DNA from: Tenuibacillus multivorans
GTDB lineage: Bacteria; Bacillota; Bacilli; Bacillales; Alkalibacillaceae
Reading direction: 5' to 3'
Length of the DNA stretch: 64,000 bases
Assembly (NCBI RefSeq): GCF_900103915.1
Contig: NZ_FNIG01000010.1
Coordinates: 1-64,000, forward strand
Shown here: in pieces, positions 43,292-52,752 of the stretch
Position numbering within the stretch: the stretch's first letter is position 1
How the letters are laid out: each line of letters begins with the position of its first letter
Translations under genes and position numbers: made by a program
Notes under the pieces: generated by a model
What the model saw: the letters and a program-made list of their open reading frames with translations, nothing else
Databases searched by the model: none
Told to the model about the DNA's origin: nothing

Positions 43292-44314
43292 ATGAATGAA
43301 AGTGGAAAGAAAATATATTTAACATCAAGTGAAATTGCGTCACTTTGGACAGGGTATATGAACGATAGTATGTCAAAGTACGTCCTAAGTTATATGCTTA
43401 AACATATTAAAGATAAGGAAATTAAACCAGTTGTTCAGCATGCTTACGATATTTCTGATAGTCACTTAAAACAATTGGAGGACATTTTCCAAAATGAGCA
43501 ATACGCCAAACCGAATGCATTTACCAAAGAAGATGTAAATGAAAACGCACCTTGGCTTTTCTCTGATTTATTCTGTTTAACTTATGTGAATCACATGGCA
43601 AAAGTCGGTATGATTACGTACAGCGGATTTGTTTCCATGTGTGCGCGCAAGGATATGCGAGATTATTTCACACAAGCGTTAACTGAGACCGCTAATCTTT
43701 ATAATTTATCAATGGAAGTCGCAATGTCTAAAGGGATCAATATTAGACATCCGTATATCGAAGTTCCGAAAGAAACGGATTATGTGGACAGTAAAAAATA
43801 TTTAAGTGGTTTAAACCCTTTGAGTAACAAACGGCCACTAAACGCTGTTGAAATTTCACATTTGTATCAAAACATCGTAACCAACTCAGTCGGTATGAAA
43901 CTGTGCATTGCCTTCGGTCAAACGTCACCTTATAAAGAGGTGCAGGACTATATGTTAAGGGGTAAAAATATTTCAAAGAAACATATGAAAATATTTAGTG
44001 ATAAACTCCTTGAGGACGATGTTGAATCGCCACATTTACCTGATGTGGGTGTTAGTGACTCGACAACGCAAACGTTTTCCGATAAATTGATGATGTTTCA
44101 TATGTCTCTTATCATTTCAGCTGGGATAGGGAACTATGCTACGGCAGGAGCGGCAAGTCAGCGAAGTGATTTAATGATTAACTACGAACGATTGTCATTA
44201 GAAGTTAGTCGACTTGCTAAGAGTGGGGCAGATATTATGATTACACATAATTGGCTTGAACAGCCACCTGGCTTAAAAGATCGAAAAAAATTAACAAGAG
44301 AAAAAGAAGGTTAA
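43292..44314 (+). CDS. DUF3231 family protein (copy 1)
   Basis: A 340-residue protein made of two similar helical halves of about 165 residues, each starting with a LTSxEIxxLW-type motif (LTSSEIASLWTGYM near 10 and AVEISHLYQNIVTN near 180). This is the DUF3231 arrangement, a ferritin-like helical repeat protein common in spore-forming bacilli and often multi-copy. Its function is not established. A paralogue is at 50527 and a broken third copy is 135 bp downstream on the opposite strand. Confidence 0.86.
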   Translation: MNESGKKIYLTSSEIASLWTGYMNDSMSKYVLSYMLKHIKDKEIKPVVQHAYDISDSHLKQLEDIFQNEQYAKPNAFTKEDVNENAPWLFSDLFCLTYVNHMAKVGMITYSGFVSMCARKDMRDYFTQALTETANLYNLSMEVAMSKGINIRHPYIEVPKETDYVDSKKYLSGLNPLSNKRPLNAVEISHLYQNIVTNSVGMKLCIAFGQTSPYKEVQDYMLRGKNISKKHMKIFSDKLLEDDVESPHLPDVGVSDSTTQTFSDKLMMFHMSLIISAGIGNYATAGAASQRSDLMINYERLSLEVSRLAKSGADIMITHNWLEQPPGLKDRKKLTREKEG

Positions 44315-44369
44315 AATGATTTACATTTGTGAGATGCAAGGTGTTTTTTCAGTATTTATCACCCAAAGA

Positions 44370-44406
44370 ACACCAATAGACCGTTAATTTGACAGTCTAT
44401 TGGTGT
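44370..44406. terminator. Hairpin between DUF3231 copy 1 and the broken copy
   Basis: Stem ACACCAATAGAC / GTCTATTGGTGT with a 13-nt loop. The T-run is missing, so termination strength is doubtful; it could serve both strands. Confidence 0.5.
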
Positions 44407-44448
44407 ATTCTATGCTTAATCTTAACGTTTCTTTAAATTAGTCGGTTA

Positions 44449-44732
44449 TTAGTTATTTTTATTAGCTAATTCTTTCCGGTCATCAGCCATAGGTGGTTTC
44501 TCAAACCAGCCATGTTTTATTAAAAAATTAATTCAGCGTACAATCCCATTTCAGCTATAAGCTTTGAATAATGACCCGCAATATCTCTCCGTTGGGCTAC
44601 AGACAACCCAACTCCATAGAAGCCTATCGCAGTAGAAACAATTGCTTCAGTATGAAATAGCATCAGTTTTTCAGAAAAAGGTGCAACGGTGGAATTTGTC
44701 ACTTCCGCTTCCCATCTTTTGGGTTTTCCCAA
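44449..44732 (-). pseudogene. DUF3231 C-terminal fragment
   Basis: On the minus strand about 70 codons (VTNSTVAPFSEKLMLFHTEA, then SVAQRRDIAGHYSKLIAEMG) match the last third of DUF3231 proteins. The frame then breaks after YAELIF. The remaining end HGWFEKPPMADDRKELA continues in another frame to a stop at 44449. The deleted link corresponds to a few residues before the KHGW motif. The N-terminal two thirds are absent. It is a degraded third copy lying tail-to-tail with copy 1. Confidence 0.8.
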
Positions 44733-44892
44733 TTTAATTTATGTATTTTTAAAGTAGTCATAACAAGGTATTACTTATTGCCTAAGTACGTTAAATTAGT
44801 CATGAAAAAGACAATTTAAATCATTTGCAACTAATCTATTTTCTCATTAAGATTGAATTATCAATATAATTTGATTAGAGGAGAGGTTAGCT

Positions 44893-45243
44893 ATGGGTTT
44901 CTTTTCAATGTCGTCAAAGCGTAAATCTTATAAATATGGATATCATGGAAGTCACCATTATAAAAAGAAAGGGTTATTAGGGAAATTCCTTCATTCAATG
45001 CAATCTAGAAGTCATTCAGGTCATAGATATTATCCACGTCCACACCATCATAATCCACCTCAACAGGGAACAACGAACACACAGACTCAAACATGTCACA
45101 ATTGTCAGTCACAAATACCGGCTGGATCTAAATTCTGTTTACAATGTGGTGAAAAGGTCAATACATCATCATTTTGCACAGGTTGCGGTGAAAAATTACC
45201 AGCGGGTGCAAAGTTTTGTTCGAATTGTGGAACTAAAATATAA
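44893..45243 (+). CDS. Double zinc-ribbon protein
   Basis: A 116-residue protein. The first 60 residues are a basic, His/Tyr/Gly-rich tail with no known fold (KSYKYGYHGSHHYKKKG). The C-terminal part has two treble-clef zinc ribbons, CHNCQSQIPAGSKFCLQCG (about 69-87) and CTGCGEKLPAGAKFCSNCG (about 95-113). The ligand pattern is CxxC-N11-CxxC in both. It has a good ribosome site (GAGGAGAGG) and is followed 12 bp later by a protein-kinase gene. The pair is read as a small signalling operon. Confidence 0.85.
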   Translation: MGFFSMSSKRKSYKYGYHGSHHYKKKGLLGKFLHSMQSRSHSGHRYYPRPHHHNPPQQGTTNTQTQTCHNCQSQIPAGSKFCLQCGEKVNTSSFCTGCGEKLPAGAKFCSNCGTKI

Positions 45244-45255
45244 GAGGCATCAAGA

Positions 45256-45975
45256 ATGTTGACAAAATTGCCAGGGAAAAGTATTAAAAATTATAGAATG
45301 ATTAAGCGTATTGGTGAGGGAAGGTTTTCTGTCACCTATTTAGCTATAAACGATCAAAACAAAAAGGTTGTCATTAAGCGATTTAAGAGAAAGGTGATCA
45401 AGAAAAACGACTTTCAAATAGAAGATGAAGCAGTGATCCTTTCACAAATGAATCACCCAAGCATACCTGAACTGCTTGGGATTATTAATCAGGATAAATT
45501 TTACGGTTTTGTATTAGAGTTAATGCCTGGTGAAACTGTTGATTCATTGTTGTTCAGACATAAATATTCATTTTCTGAAACGGAAATTAGAATTATTGGC
45601 TATCAGCTTATTCAAATCTTGAAGTATTTACATGAGCGGGGTATTGTACACGGGGATATTCGAATACCCAATGTTTTAATTGATGATAATAACCGTGTTT
45701 CGCTTGTTGATTTTGGCCTAGCTGATTGGGCAGGACATAACCATATAACGTACGATCAAGACTTTTCATACTTCGGAGATTTTTTAATGTACCTTCATTA
45801 TTCGTCGTTTAATGGGAAACAAAGAAAGAAGGGGCCTTGGTATGAAGAACTTGATTTATCATATGATCAGGTTTATTTTTATAAACGGTTATTACGATTA
45901 GAAGAACCTTACACGAGGATTGAGGAAGTAGAAAAGGACTTTCTTAAAGTATACTCAGATGACAATAGTAGATGA
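45256..45975 (+). CDS. Hanks-type serine/threonine protein kinase, minimal
   Basis: A 239-residue cytoplasmic kinase. The glycine loop is GEGRFSVTY (20-28), catalytic Lys41 in VVIKRF, the αC Glu in EDEAVILSQ, the catalytic loop HGDIRIPNV with Asp134, and the DFG motif with Asp152. HGD replaces the usual HRD, and no APE motif is seen, so substrate binding is unusual. There is no membrane helix or PASTA domain, unlike PrkC. The ribosome site is poor. Its partner is the zinc-ribbon protein just upstream. Relatives are small YrzF-like kinases of Bacillus. The target is unknown. Confidence 0.85.
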   Translation: MLTKLPGKSIKNYRMIKRIGEGRFSVTYLAINDQNKKVVIKRFKRKVIKKNDFQIEDEAVILSQMNHPSIPELLGIINQDKFYGFVLELMPGETVDSLLFRHKYSFSETEIRIIGYQLIQILKYLHERGIVHGDIRIPNVLIDDNNRVSLVDFGLADWAGHNHITYDQDFSYFGDFLMYLHYSSFNGKQRKKGPWYEELDLSYDQVYFYKRLLRLEEPYTRIEEVEKDFLKVYSDDNSR

Positions 45976-46026
45976 GTCAGGAATTAAACTGCACACATGT
46001 AGAAGTTTAACATTTGGTTGTAGTTT

Positions 46027-46689
46027 TTATATACTTTTACCTGCTTTGACTAAATAAATATAATCAGGTTCACCACGATCTACTGGAACTGATAACTCGG
46101 TAACATGTTTAAAGATTTGCTTTAACCTTGCTACAAAATGTGGTGCAGAAGAGGCACTCCAAAACGAGATCACCCCTTGTTCGTTTAAAAGGGAAGCTAG
46201 TACATGAAGGCTATCTTCCTGATAAAGGGTGTTATTAGATTCGACTACTGTCCAATCAGGTCCGTTATCAATATCCAGACAGATGACATCAAATTTTTCT
46301 TGGGTCTCATACATCCATTTTGTAAAATCAGCGTGTACGATATTTGTGCGAGGGTCTTGTAAACTATTTGATGAATATTCAGCTAAATACGTTTTATTCC
46401 ATTCGATGATACATTTTTCAATTTCAATCACCGTAACCTCTTTGATATTTGAATATGAGAGTGCTTCAGCGAGGGAAAAACCTACTCCTAATCCTCCGAT
46501 CAATACACGTTCAGGGTGTGTCGCCTCTTCGATAGCTGCCTGGACAAGTAATTTTTCAGATTCTCCATTATAAGTAGCCATTAAGAATGTTCCATTGCTA
46601 ATGACTTCGTATTCATCACCACGTTGTTGTAATTGAATTTCTCCTCTAGATGTTTTAGCATAGTCAATTACTTTTGGAGAAGTATACAT
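46027..46689 (-). CDS. Spermidine-synthase-like SAM-fold protein
   Basis: A protein of about 220 residues with a Rossmann methyltransferase fold like SpeE. The glycine loop is IGGLGVGFSL (about 64-73), the ribose-binding acid is in TVIEIEK, and LDIDNGPDWTV takes the place of the polyamine-site D-x-x-D/P motif. The short length and lack of the N-terminal beta domain argue against true spermidine synthase activity. ATG at 46689 is preferred behind AAAGGGTG. It is convergent with the kinase gene. The role is unknown. Confidence 0.75.
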   Translation of the reverse strand: MYTSPKVIDYAKTSRGEIQLQQRGDEYEVISNGTFLMATYNGESEKLLVQAAIEEATHPERVLIGGLGVGFSLAEALSYSNIKEVTVIEIEKCIIEWNKTYLAEYSSNSLQDPRTNIVHADFTKWMYETQEKFDVICLDIDNGPDWTVVESNNTLYQEDSLHVLASLLNEQGVISFWSASSAPHFVARLKQIFKHVTELSVPVDRGEPDYIYLVKAGKSI

Positions 46690-46769
46690 CGAAAACACCC
46701 TTTCTCATACCAATTTGATGTTCATTTTATCATAAATCTGAGCCATGATGGTGCATGACGAACGTCGCG

Positions 46770-47351
46770 TCAATTTTCCATTTCCGGGTAAACAGAAAAA
46801 TTCCTAAGCTCTCTGACAACACGTGAGATGGGTAAACCGACGACATTGTTGTAATCTCCGACAATCTGCTTTACAAACATCGCTCCCAAACTCTGAATTC
46901 CATATGCCCCGGCTTTGTCATAAGGGTCATTCGTGGATATGTACCAATCAATTTCTTCTTTTGACATCGGCCAAAATTCAACCTTTGTTCCTTCAACAAA
47001 TACAGTCTCATAATCTGCTGAACGTATCATAACACCGGTAAATACTTCGTGGACATCTCCACTTAAAGAAGCAATCATTTTTGATGCCTCTTCCTTGTCT
47101 TTAGGTTTTTCAAAAATATGTTGGTTGAAGGAAACGACTGTATCAGACGATAATATGACTTCATTCTCATGCTCGATTGTAACGTTCTGACCTTTTAGTG
47201 TAGCTACCTGCTTAACTTTTTTTACCGGGTCACTCGTGTTGACTTGAGATTCATCAATGTTAGGCTTTTGGATTGAATAGGGAATTTTAACTTGACTTAA
47301 GAGCTCCCGCCTTCTTGGAGACGATGATGCTAAGATAAGTTTGTTTGGCAT
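46770..47351 (-). CDS. maf: Maf-family nucleotide pyrophosphatase
   Basis: A 193-residue house-cleaning nucleoside triphosphate pyrophosphatase (dTTP/UTP, also m5UTP) with a link to septum formation. Signature motifs are LILASSSPRRRELL (4-17), SSDTVV (about 67-72), and the C-terminal GDYNNVVGLPI. It usually sits in the mreBCD region, but here it is isolated on the minus strand. The N-terminal SxSPRR is intact. Confidence 0.92.
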   Translation of the reverse strand: MPNKLILASSSPRRRELLSQVKIPYSIQKPNIDESQVNTSDPVKKVKQVATLKGQNVTIEHENEVILSSDTVVSFNQHIFEKPKDKEEASKMIASLSGDVHEVFTGVMIRSADYETVFVEGTKVEFWPMSKEEIDWYISTNDPYDKAGAYGIQSLGAMFVKQIVGDYNNVVGLPISRVVRELRNFSVYPEMEN

Positions 47352-47570
47352 ACAAGTACCTCTCTTTTCTTAAAAAATTACTCACACTGCCTTTTTAGTA
47401 TTTTAACCATACTAATGATAAATTTCCAACAAGAATTTTATCCACCAATTGATAATTTTTCTTAAGTAAATATGAATTGATACGTTAGTTTTAAACAATC
47501 TAATAATAGACGTTTAAGATGAAATTTATACCGGTCAATTTATTTAGAGTAACTGAAGAGGTGCTTCTAC

Positions 47571-48701
47571 ATGAAGAAGATTTTGTTACTACCGCTATTA
47601 GATAGTTTACCTTCGGGACATCATCAAGTCGCTAATACGATCTCTGAATATGTCTATAATCGATCAAACGATATTAAGTGTAAAAAAATCGACATAATGA
47701 GTAGGTGGAATCCAGCTTTTGAATCCATGCTCACCAAAACGTATTTATGGTGGATTCAAAAGAATCCAAAATCCTATGCACGAGCTTATCGGAAGTTTGT
47801 ATATCAACCTGATAATCAACGAACTTATAAACATTACGAGTGGATGTTTCAGAGAAAAATGAAGGACATTCTTGATGATGAAAATCCTGATTTAATCGTT
47901 TGTACGCATGCTTTTCCGTCGTATCTTGTTAATAGACTTAAAAGGCTTGGCGAATGTCAAATTCCTACGTTGAATGTATATACAGATTTTTTCATTAATG
48001 ATGTGTGGGGAGAAGACATGGTGGATTATCACTTTGTTTCAAATGTCGGTATGAAATATAGCTTAAAAAACAATCATCATATACCTAATAAAAATATATT
48101 TGTAACAGGGATTCCTGTAGATGAGAGTATTAAACAAGCAACCCTAAACCAAAGAAGTAATGATAAATTAAACATTATTGTCTCAGGTGGTAGTGCAGGA
48201 CTTGGGTCGATTATGGAATGTATTCGACATACTAATCCATATAAACAGGTAAACTATTATATTTTGTGTGGCAACAATGAGCGTCTCTATAAAGACATTA
48301 GAAATATGAAGGCAGAACATATCCATCCACTTCCGTACATTTCATCGCGTCAAAAGATCAATGAATTATACAGTTTGGCCGATGCTATCATTACCAAACC
48401 AGGTGGTGTCACAGTTAGTGAAGCTGTAAAGAAGAGGGTTCCGATCTTTGTCCATTCTGTACTCCCTGGTCAGGAGGAGATAAATTTGGCACACCTTTTA
48501 GAACAAGGACTTGTATTTACGATTGATAAAGAAGCTCCAATTACGGAACAAATTCTCGAGGTATTAAACAGTAAGGAAAAAATGGATAAATATAAACGTT
48601 CACAAAAGCTTTATTTAGATACTTTAGATTTTCAGGATCCGGATGATATTTATCATTTTATTATTTCAATATTAGGTTCACGAGAAAAAAAGCTAAGCTA
48701 A
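47571..48701 (+). CDS. GT28-type diacylglycerol/processive glycosyltransferase (UgtP/MGDG-synthase-like)
   Basis: A 376-residue GT-B glycosyltransferase. The N-terminus is PLLDSLPSGHHQVAN, the GxGH-like acceptor loop of MGDG synthases. The DFFINDVWGEDMVDYHFVSN stretch and the UDP-sugar lobe TKPGGVTVSEAVKKRVPIFV (about 280-300) are present. It probably makes glycolipids on the inner leaflet. RBS GAGGTG; the gap 47352-47570 upstream is AT-rich without a clear feature. The donor sugar cannot be told. Confidence 0.82.
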   Translation: MKKILLLPLLDSLPSGHHQVANTISEYVYNRSNDIKCKKIDIMSRWNPAFESMLTKTYLWWIQKNPKSYARAYRKFVYQPDNQRTYKHYEWMFQRKMKDILDDENPDLIVCTHAFPSYLVNRLKRLGECQIPTLNVYTDFFINDVWGEDMVDYHFVSNVGMKYSLKNNHHIPNKNIFVTGIPVDESIKQATLNQRSNDKLNIIVSGGSAGLGSIMECIRHTNPYKQVNYYILCGNNERLYKDIRNMKAEHIHPLPYISSRQKINELYSLADAIITKPGGVTVSEAVKKRVPIFVHSVLPGQEEINLAHLLEQGLVFTIDKEAPITEQILEVLNSKEKMDKYKRSQKLYLDTLDFQDPDDIYHFIISILGSREKKLS

Positions 48702-48855
48702 TGGGATGATCTTGATTTGTTATGTCAGGTCACCTTGTATATACTTTCATTTATTTCAAATAGCCTTTGGTGAACATAAGGCATTTTGGATATTTTTCAT
48801 CTAAATGTTGCATTCTAATTATATACGAACCATTTAGATGAGGGTGATTGTTGAA

Positions 48856-50415
48856 ATGAATTTGGCAGACATTATGACGGTTATCGCTTTTTCCGTTTTA
48901 GGCATCATTTTGCTCCTATTAATCGGATTTGGTATATACGAGTATTTTATTGATCGAACTCAAAAACAGCACCCAGTACTTAGGAATTATCCTTTGCTCG
49001 GAAGGGTGAGGTATTTTTTTGAAAAAATCGGCCCTGAACTTAGACAATATTTTTTCAATAGTGATAACGAAGGAAAGCCTTTTTCTAGAAGAGAATTTCA
49101 GCATATTGTCCGCAAGGCAAAATATAAAAGGGATGTAATCGGCTTTGGGTCGCAACGAGACTTCGAAGGTGCTGGCTATTATATTCGAAATTCGATGTTT
49201 CCAAAATTAACTGAAGAACTGAGAAAGGATCAAGATACAACAGTAGCGACTCAGCGTTATTTACTCATTAAGGATCCTTTATTTACACAACGAGAGGAAG
49301 TATTGGAAAAGGAAGAATCAGAAGCCTACCTGTTACCTGAGGAGGATGCTATTGTTATTGGTGAACAGACGGAACATCCGTTTGTTATTAGAGGTCAGAT
49401 TGGTATGTCGGCAATGAGCTATGGCTCTCTTGGTGACCGTGCTATAACGGCACTTTCAGAAGGGCTAGGCATAGCTGAAGGTACATGGATGAATACTGGA
49501 GAGGGTGGACTGTCCGATTATCATTTAAAGGGCGATGTTGATCTCATTATGCAGATTGGCCCTGGTCTTTTTGGCGTCAGGGATAAAGAGGGAAATTTTG
49601 ATTGGGATGAGCTGTTAGAAAAAAGCAAAATTCCACAGTTAAAAGCTTTTGAGATTAAATTAGCACAAGGAGCCAAAATCCGAGGTGGTCACGTTGATGC
49701 CGAAAAAGTGACGAAGGAAATAGCAAGGATCCGCCGTGTAGAACCATTTAAATCAATAGACAGTCCCAATCGTTTTTCAGAGTATGAAGATATCCCATCA
49801 TTGTTTGGTTTTATTAATCAAATTAGAGAACATACTGGTGTACCGGTAGGGATGAAGATTGTAATCGGTAGCCCATATGAAGCTGATGAATTGGCACAAC
49901 ATATTCGTGATTTAGGTACTGGCCCTGATTTTATTACAATTGATGGTGGGGAAGGTGGTACGGGTGCATCATATCAAGAATTAGCGGATAGTGTAGGACT
50001 ACCTATTAGATCAGCACTACCACTCGTTGATGAGGCCTTAAGGAAATATGGGGTTAGAGATCAAGTAAAAATCATTGCCTCAGGTAAATTGTTTGCACCA
50101 GATCGTGTTGCGATTGCATTGGGAATGGGCGCAGACCTTGTTAATGTGGCACGTAGTTTAATGATAACAGTAGGATGCATTCAAACTCTGAAATGTGCAT
50201 CAAACGCGTGTCCTGTTGGTGTAGCGACAACGGACCCAGATTTACAAAAAGCACTTGTCATCAATGAAAAAAAGTGGCGGGTAGCTAACTACATTATTTC
50301 AATGCGAAAGGGTCTTTATCGTGTTGCTGCAGCATCAGGCCTTGATTCGCCAACGAAATTCAAACGGGAACATGTCGTATATAAGGATGAAAAAGGGCAA
50401 ATCCAACCTTGGTAA
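48856..50415 (+). CDS. FMN-binding glutamate synthase family protein (YerD-like)
   Basis: A protein of about 519 residues. After a single N-terminal membrane helix (about 8-30) it consists of the central FMN/synthase domain of GltB (about 85-500). GEGGLSDYHLKGDVDLIMQI and TIDGGEGGTGASYQ are flavin and substrate loops. CIQTLKCASNACPVGVATTD has the three Cys (C-x5-C-x4-C) of the 3Fe-4S cluster. The N-terminal glutaminase and C-terminal domains of GltB are missing, as in Bacillus YerD. ATG at 48856 follows GAGGGTGA. Its physiological substrate is not established. Confidence 0.85.
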   Translation: MNLADIMTVIAFSVLGIILLLLIGFGIYEYFIDRTQKQHPVLRNYPLLGRVRYFFEKIGPELRQYFFNSDNEGKPFSRREFQHIVRKAKYKRDVIGFGSQRDFEGAGYYIRNSMFPKLTEELRKDQDTTVATQRYLLIKDPLFTQREEVLEKEESEAYLLPEEDAIVIGEQTEHPFVIRGQIGMSAMSYGSLGDRAITALSEGLGIAEGTWMNTGEGGLSDYHLKGDVDLIMQIGPGLFGVRDKEGNFDWDELLEKSKIPQLKAFEIKLAQGAKIRGGHVDAEKVTKEIARIRRVEPFKSIDSPNRFSEYEDIPSLFGFINQIREHTGVPVGMKIVIGSPYEADELAQHIRDLGTGPDFITIDGGEGGTGASYQELADSVGLPIRSALPLVDEALRKYGVRDQVKIIASGKLFAPDRVAIALGMGADLVNVARSLMITVGCIQTLKCASNACPVGVATTDPDLQKALVINEKKWRVANYIISMRKGLYRVAAASGLDSPTKFKREHVVYKDEKGQIQPW

Positions 50416-50526
50416 AAAGTTGGATGTGTACTCATTTATACAATTTGTGAAACTGAATAATATTAATTTGATTTTCGGGTAAAATATGCCTGAAGTAAAA
50501 CTTTTTTATGTTAAGAGGGGTTTTGT

Positions 50527-51543
50527 ATGGAAACGGATAAGAGGAATGTAAAATTGACATCAGCTGAAATATCAAGTTTATGGAGTACCTATATGAATGA
50601 TAGTGGTGTTGTTTGCCATTTACAGTATCAACTCAATAAGGTTGAAGATGAGGATATTAAGCCAGTACTACAGAATGCGTTATCCATGTCGCAATCCCGG
50701 ATGCAAATGATTGAAGAAATTTTTTACAAAGATAATTATCCAATACCACATGGATTTAAAGTTGATGAAGATGTTGATATCACGGCCCCAAGGTTATTTT
50801 CGGACATTTATTTTTTAAATACGGCCAATCAGTTAGGAAAAATTGGACTGAATAACTTTAGTGTCGCTTTAGCGGCCTCAGTTCGTGATGATGTTTATCA
50901 TTTCTTTAGTCAGTCTCTACGCGATGCCGATTTAATTACTAAAGAATCTAATGAAGTACTATTGTCAAAGGGTATATTTGTGAGATCACCTTACTTACCA
51001 CATCCAGAAACGTACGATTTTGTTAAGGATGGTCATTTTTTAGCGGGATATTTTGGTGATAAAAGACCCTTAATCGGCTCGGAAATATCCAACTTTTATG
51101 GTAATTTCCAAAGGAATGCCTTGGGCGCAGCCACCTTGATGGGGTATAGCCAAGTAGCAAAAGACGAGGAAGTGGCTCAATTTTTTGTGAAAGGGAAAGA
51201 CATAGCCAAAAAGCATTGTGAAATATTCGGTTCCTATCTTAGGAAAAATGATTTACCAAGCCCAATGGCATGGGGATCTGAAGTGACGGATGTAACGACT
51301 TATGTATTTTCTGACCGTAAAATGATGTTCTACACATTATCCCTCATTGCATTAAGCATTGCCTACTACGGTTCAAGCTTGTCGATGAGCCCAAGAAGAG
51401 ATATTGGTGTAACATATAGTAGGCTTATAGCTGAATTAATGAAGTATTCAGATGAGGGTACGCGAGTGATGATTAAGAATGGTTGGATGGAAGAACCGCC
51501 TCGGGCATTAGATCGAGGTGAATTGGCCAGGAAAAAGACATAA
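50527..51543 (+). CDS. DUF3231 family protein (copy 2)
   Basis: A 338-residue, two-repeat DUF3231 protein. Both halves begin with the usual motif (LTSAEISSLWSTYMNDS near 10 and IGSEISNFYGNFQRN near 178). Its end NGWMEEPPRALDRGELARK matches the family C-terminus. It is a diverged paralogue of the gene at 43292. AGAGGGG precedes the ATG. The terminator at 51548 follows. The role is unknown; spore-related functions are often presumed. Confidence 0.85.
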   Translation: METDKRNVKLTSAEISSLWSTYMNDSGVVCHLQYQLNKVEDEDIKPVLQNALSMSQSRMQMIEEIFYKDNYPIPHGFKVDEDVDITAPRLFSDIYFLNTANQLGKIGLNNFSVALAASVRDDVYHFFSQSLRDADLITKESNEVLLSKGIFVRSPYLPHPETYDFVKDGHFLAGYFGDKRPLIGSEISNFYGNFQRNALGAATLMGYSQVAKDEEVAQFFVKGKDIAKKHCEIFGSYLRKNDLPSPMAWGSEVTDVTTYVFSDRKMMFYTLSLIALSIAYYGSSLSMSPRRDIGVTYSRLIAELMKYSDEGTRVMIKNGWMEEPPRALDRGELARKKT

Positions 51544-51547
51544 TAAT

Positions 51548-51583
51548 AAAAAACGTTGCTCTTTTGTGAGGGCAACGTTTTTT
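51548..51583. terminator. Terminator, possibly bidirectional
   Basis: Stem AAAACGTTGC / GGCAACGTTTT flanked by A-run and T-run, between two convergent genes. Confidence 0.85.
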
Positions 51584-51621
51584 GCTTATCACATAAATGA
51601 AGTAGATAACCCATTCGTGGT

Positions 51622-52464
51622 TTATATTTTTTGACTATATAATTGATTTAAATAATACAGGTATTGATTACATGAAATGGAAGTCTGATTATGGTGAATA
51701 ACGGTGTGTTGAACTTTATAGCGGCGTGGTAATTGTGTAAGTCTTGCTAAATATCTGAAGGATGGCCTAATGACGGTGTTTTCTTGGAAGGCTGATCTTT
51801 CGCTATCTGCTTCCCGGTTTTTATTCAATATAGCAATGATTTGCTCAGATGACCTAATACCTAGTCCGTGCCCGAAAAATCTACCGTCTTCTAAAACAAC
51901 CGCATTTTCTCCTCTTAACCAAGGTGTTCTCGAACTAACGTCAGGATTTTTAAAGTAGACGACATCACCAGGCAACAGGTGATCGGTTTGAATACTTTGG
52001 AGTCTAAGGTCGGTGTCATAATGCCAACTGTACAAATATAAATCTTGGAATAAGTGATCGAATAAGTCTTCATCAATACTATTTAACACAGCATGGTAGT
52101 AAATGATTAATATCGCTGTTGCACATTCTGTTGCATACTCTAAGCTGTTTATATAAATATCTTTAATGGCTTCAGATGGTAAAGCATCTGGTTTTAATTT
52201 AAATCCTCCTGTAGATGTCAGTTCCCAGTACTGAGGATTACAACGAGCATTCTCAAAGATTTCAAATTCTAATTGACTTTGATTCAGTGCTTTTGAACTA
52301 TCAACGATGTTTTTTCTTAAATTAACTTCAAATGATAATTCATCAATCGATCGGTACTGATGAACATTTGGATCTTCATGAATTTGTTGAACAATTATAC
52401 TTTCAATACTTCCAGATGGCCAAATGTCATTTTGATTAAAATCCACTCCAGATACGGTAATCAT
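51622..52464 (-). CDS. tgl: Spore-coat protein-glutamine gamma-glutamyltransferase
   Basis: A 280-residue transglutaminase that cross-links spore-coat proteins (GerQ and others in B. subtilis). The catalytic Cys114 lies in YATECATAILIIYY, at nearly the same position as Cys116 of B. subtilis. WRGEN-like WLRGENAVVLEDG and FFGHGLGI follow. ATG at 52464 is chosen because AGGGG lies just upstream; an in-frame longer start has no support. The C-terminus is about 35 residues longer than in B. subtilis. Its presence indicates that the organism forms endospores. Confidence 0.9.
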   Translation of the reverse strand: MITVSGVDFNQNDIWPSGSIESIIVQQIHEDPNVHQYRSIDELSFEVNLRKNIVDSSKALNQSQLEFEIFENARCNPQYWELTSTGGFKLKPDALPSEAIKDIYINSLEYATECATAILIIYYHAVLNSIDEDLFDHLFQDLYLYSWHYDTDLRLQSIQTDHLLPGDVVYFKNPDVSSRTPWLRGENAVVLEDGRFFGHGLGIRSSEQIIAILNKNREADSERSAFQENTVIRPSFRYLARLTQLPRRYKVQHTVIHHNQTSISCNQYLYYLNQLYSQKI

Positions 52465-52752
52465 ACAACCCCTCATTTCAAGCTTTAGAGTCAATTTGTG
52501 TTTTATCATAATGTATTCGAACCCTATATTAATGTGTATAAAGTGAGTACTGTGAGCAAACGCCTTAGTTATATAAGTCTATTGATTAATTTCTAACCTT
52601 TAGATAGATGTTGTCTTGTTTTCAGGAAAATATAAAAGTATTTAAGGGAAAATCAATGTGAATGAATGTTGAGCGATCGACTATTATCAACTAAGATGAT
52701 GGTTATGCACTAAGGAAGAAGAAATTAAACATTAGAGGTGGAATAAAACTAT
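52465..52752. other. Divergent intergenic region tgl/asnB
   Basis: The 288-bp region must hold promoters for both genes. No convincing sigma-A, sigma-K or sigma-E promoter, T-box or hairpin was recognised. The asnB ribosome site GAGGTGG is at its right end. Confidence 0.4.

Noticed and set aside
46027-46689. Spermidine synthase (speE)
   Set aside because: It lacks the N-terminal beta domain and the conserved polyamine-site residues and is too short, so only the fold is assigned.
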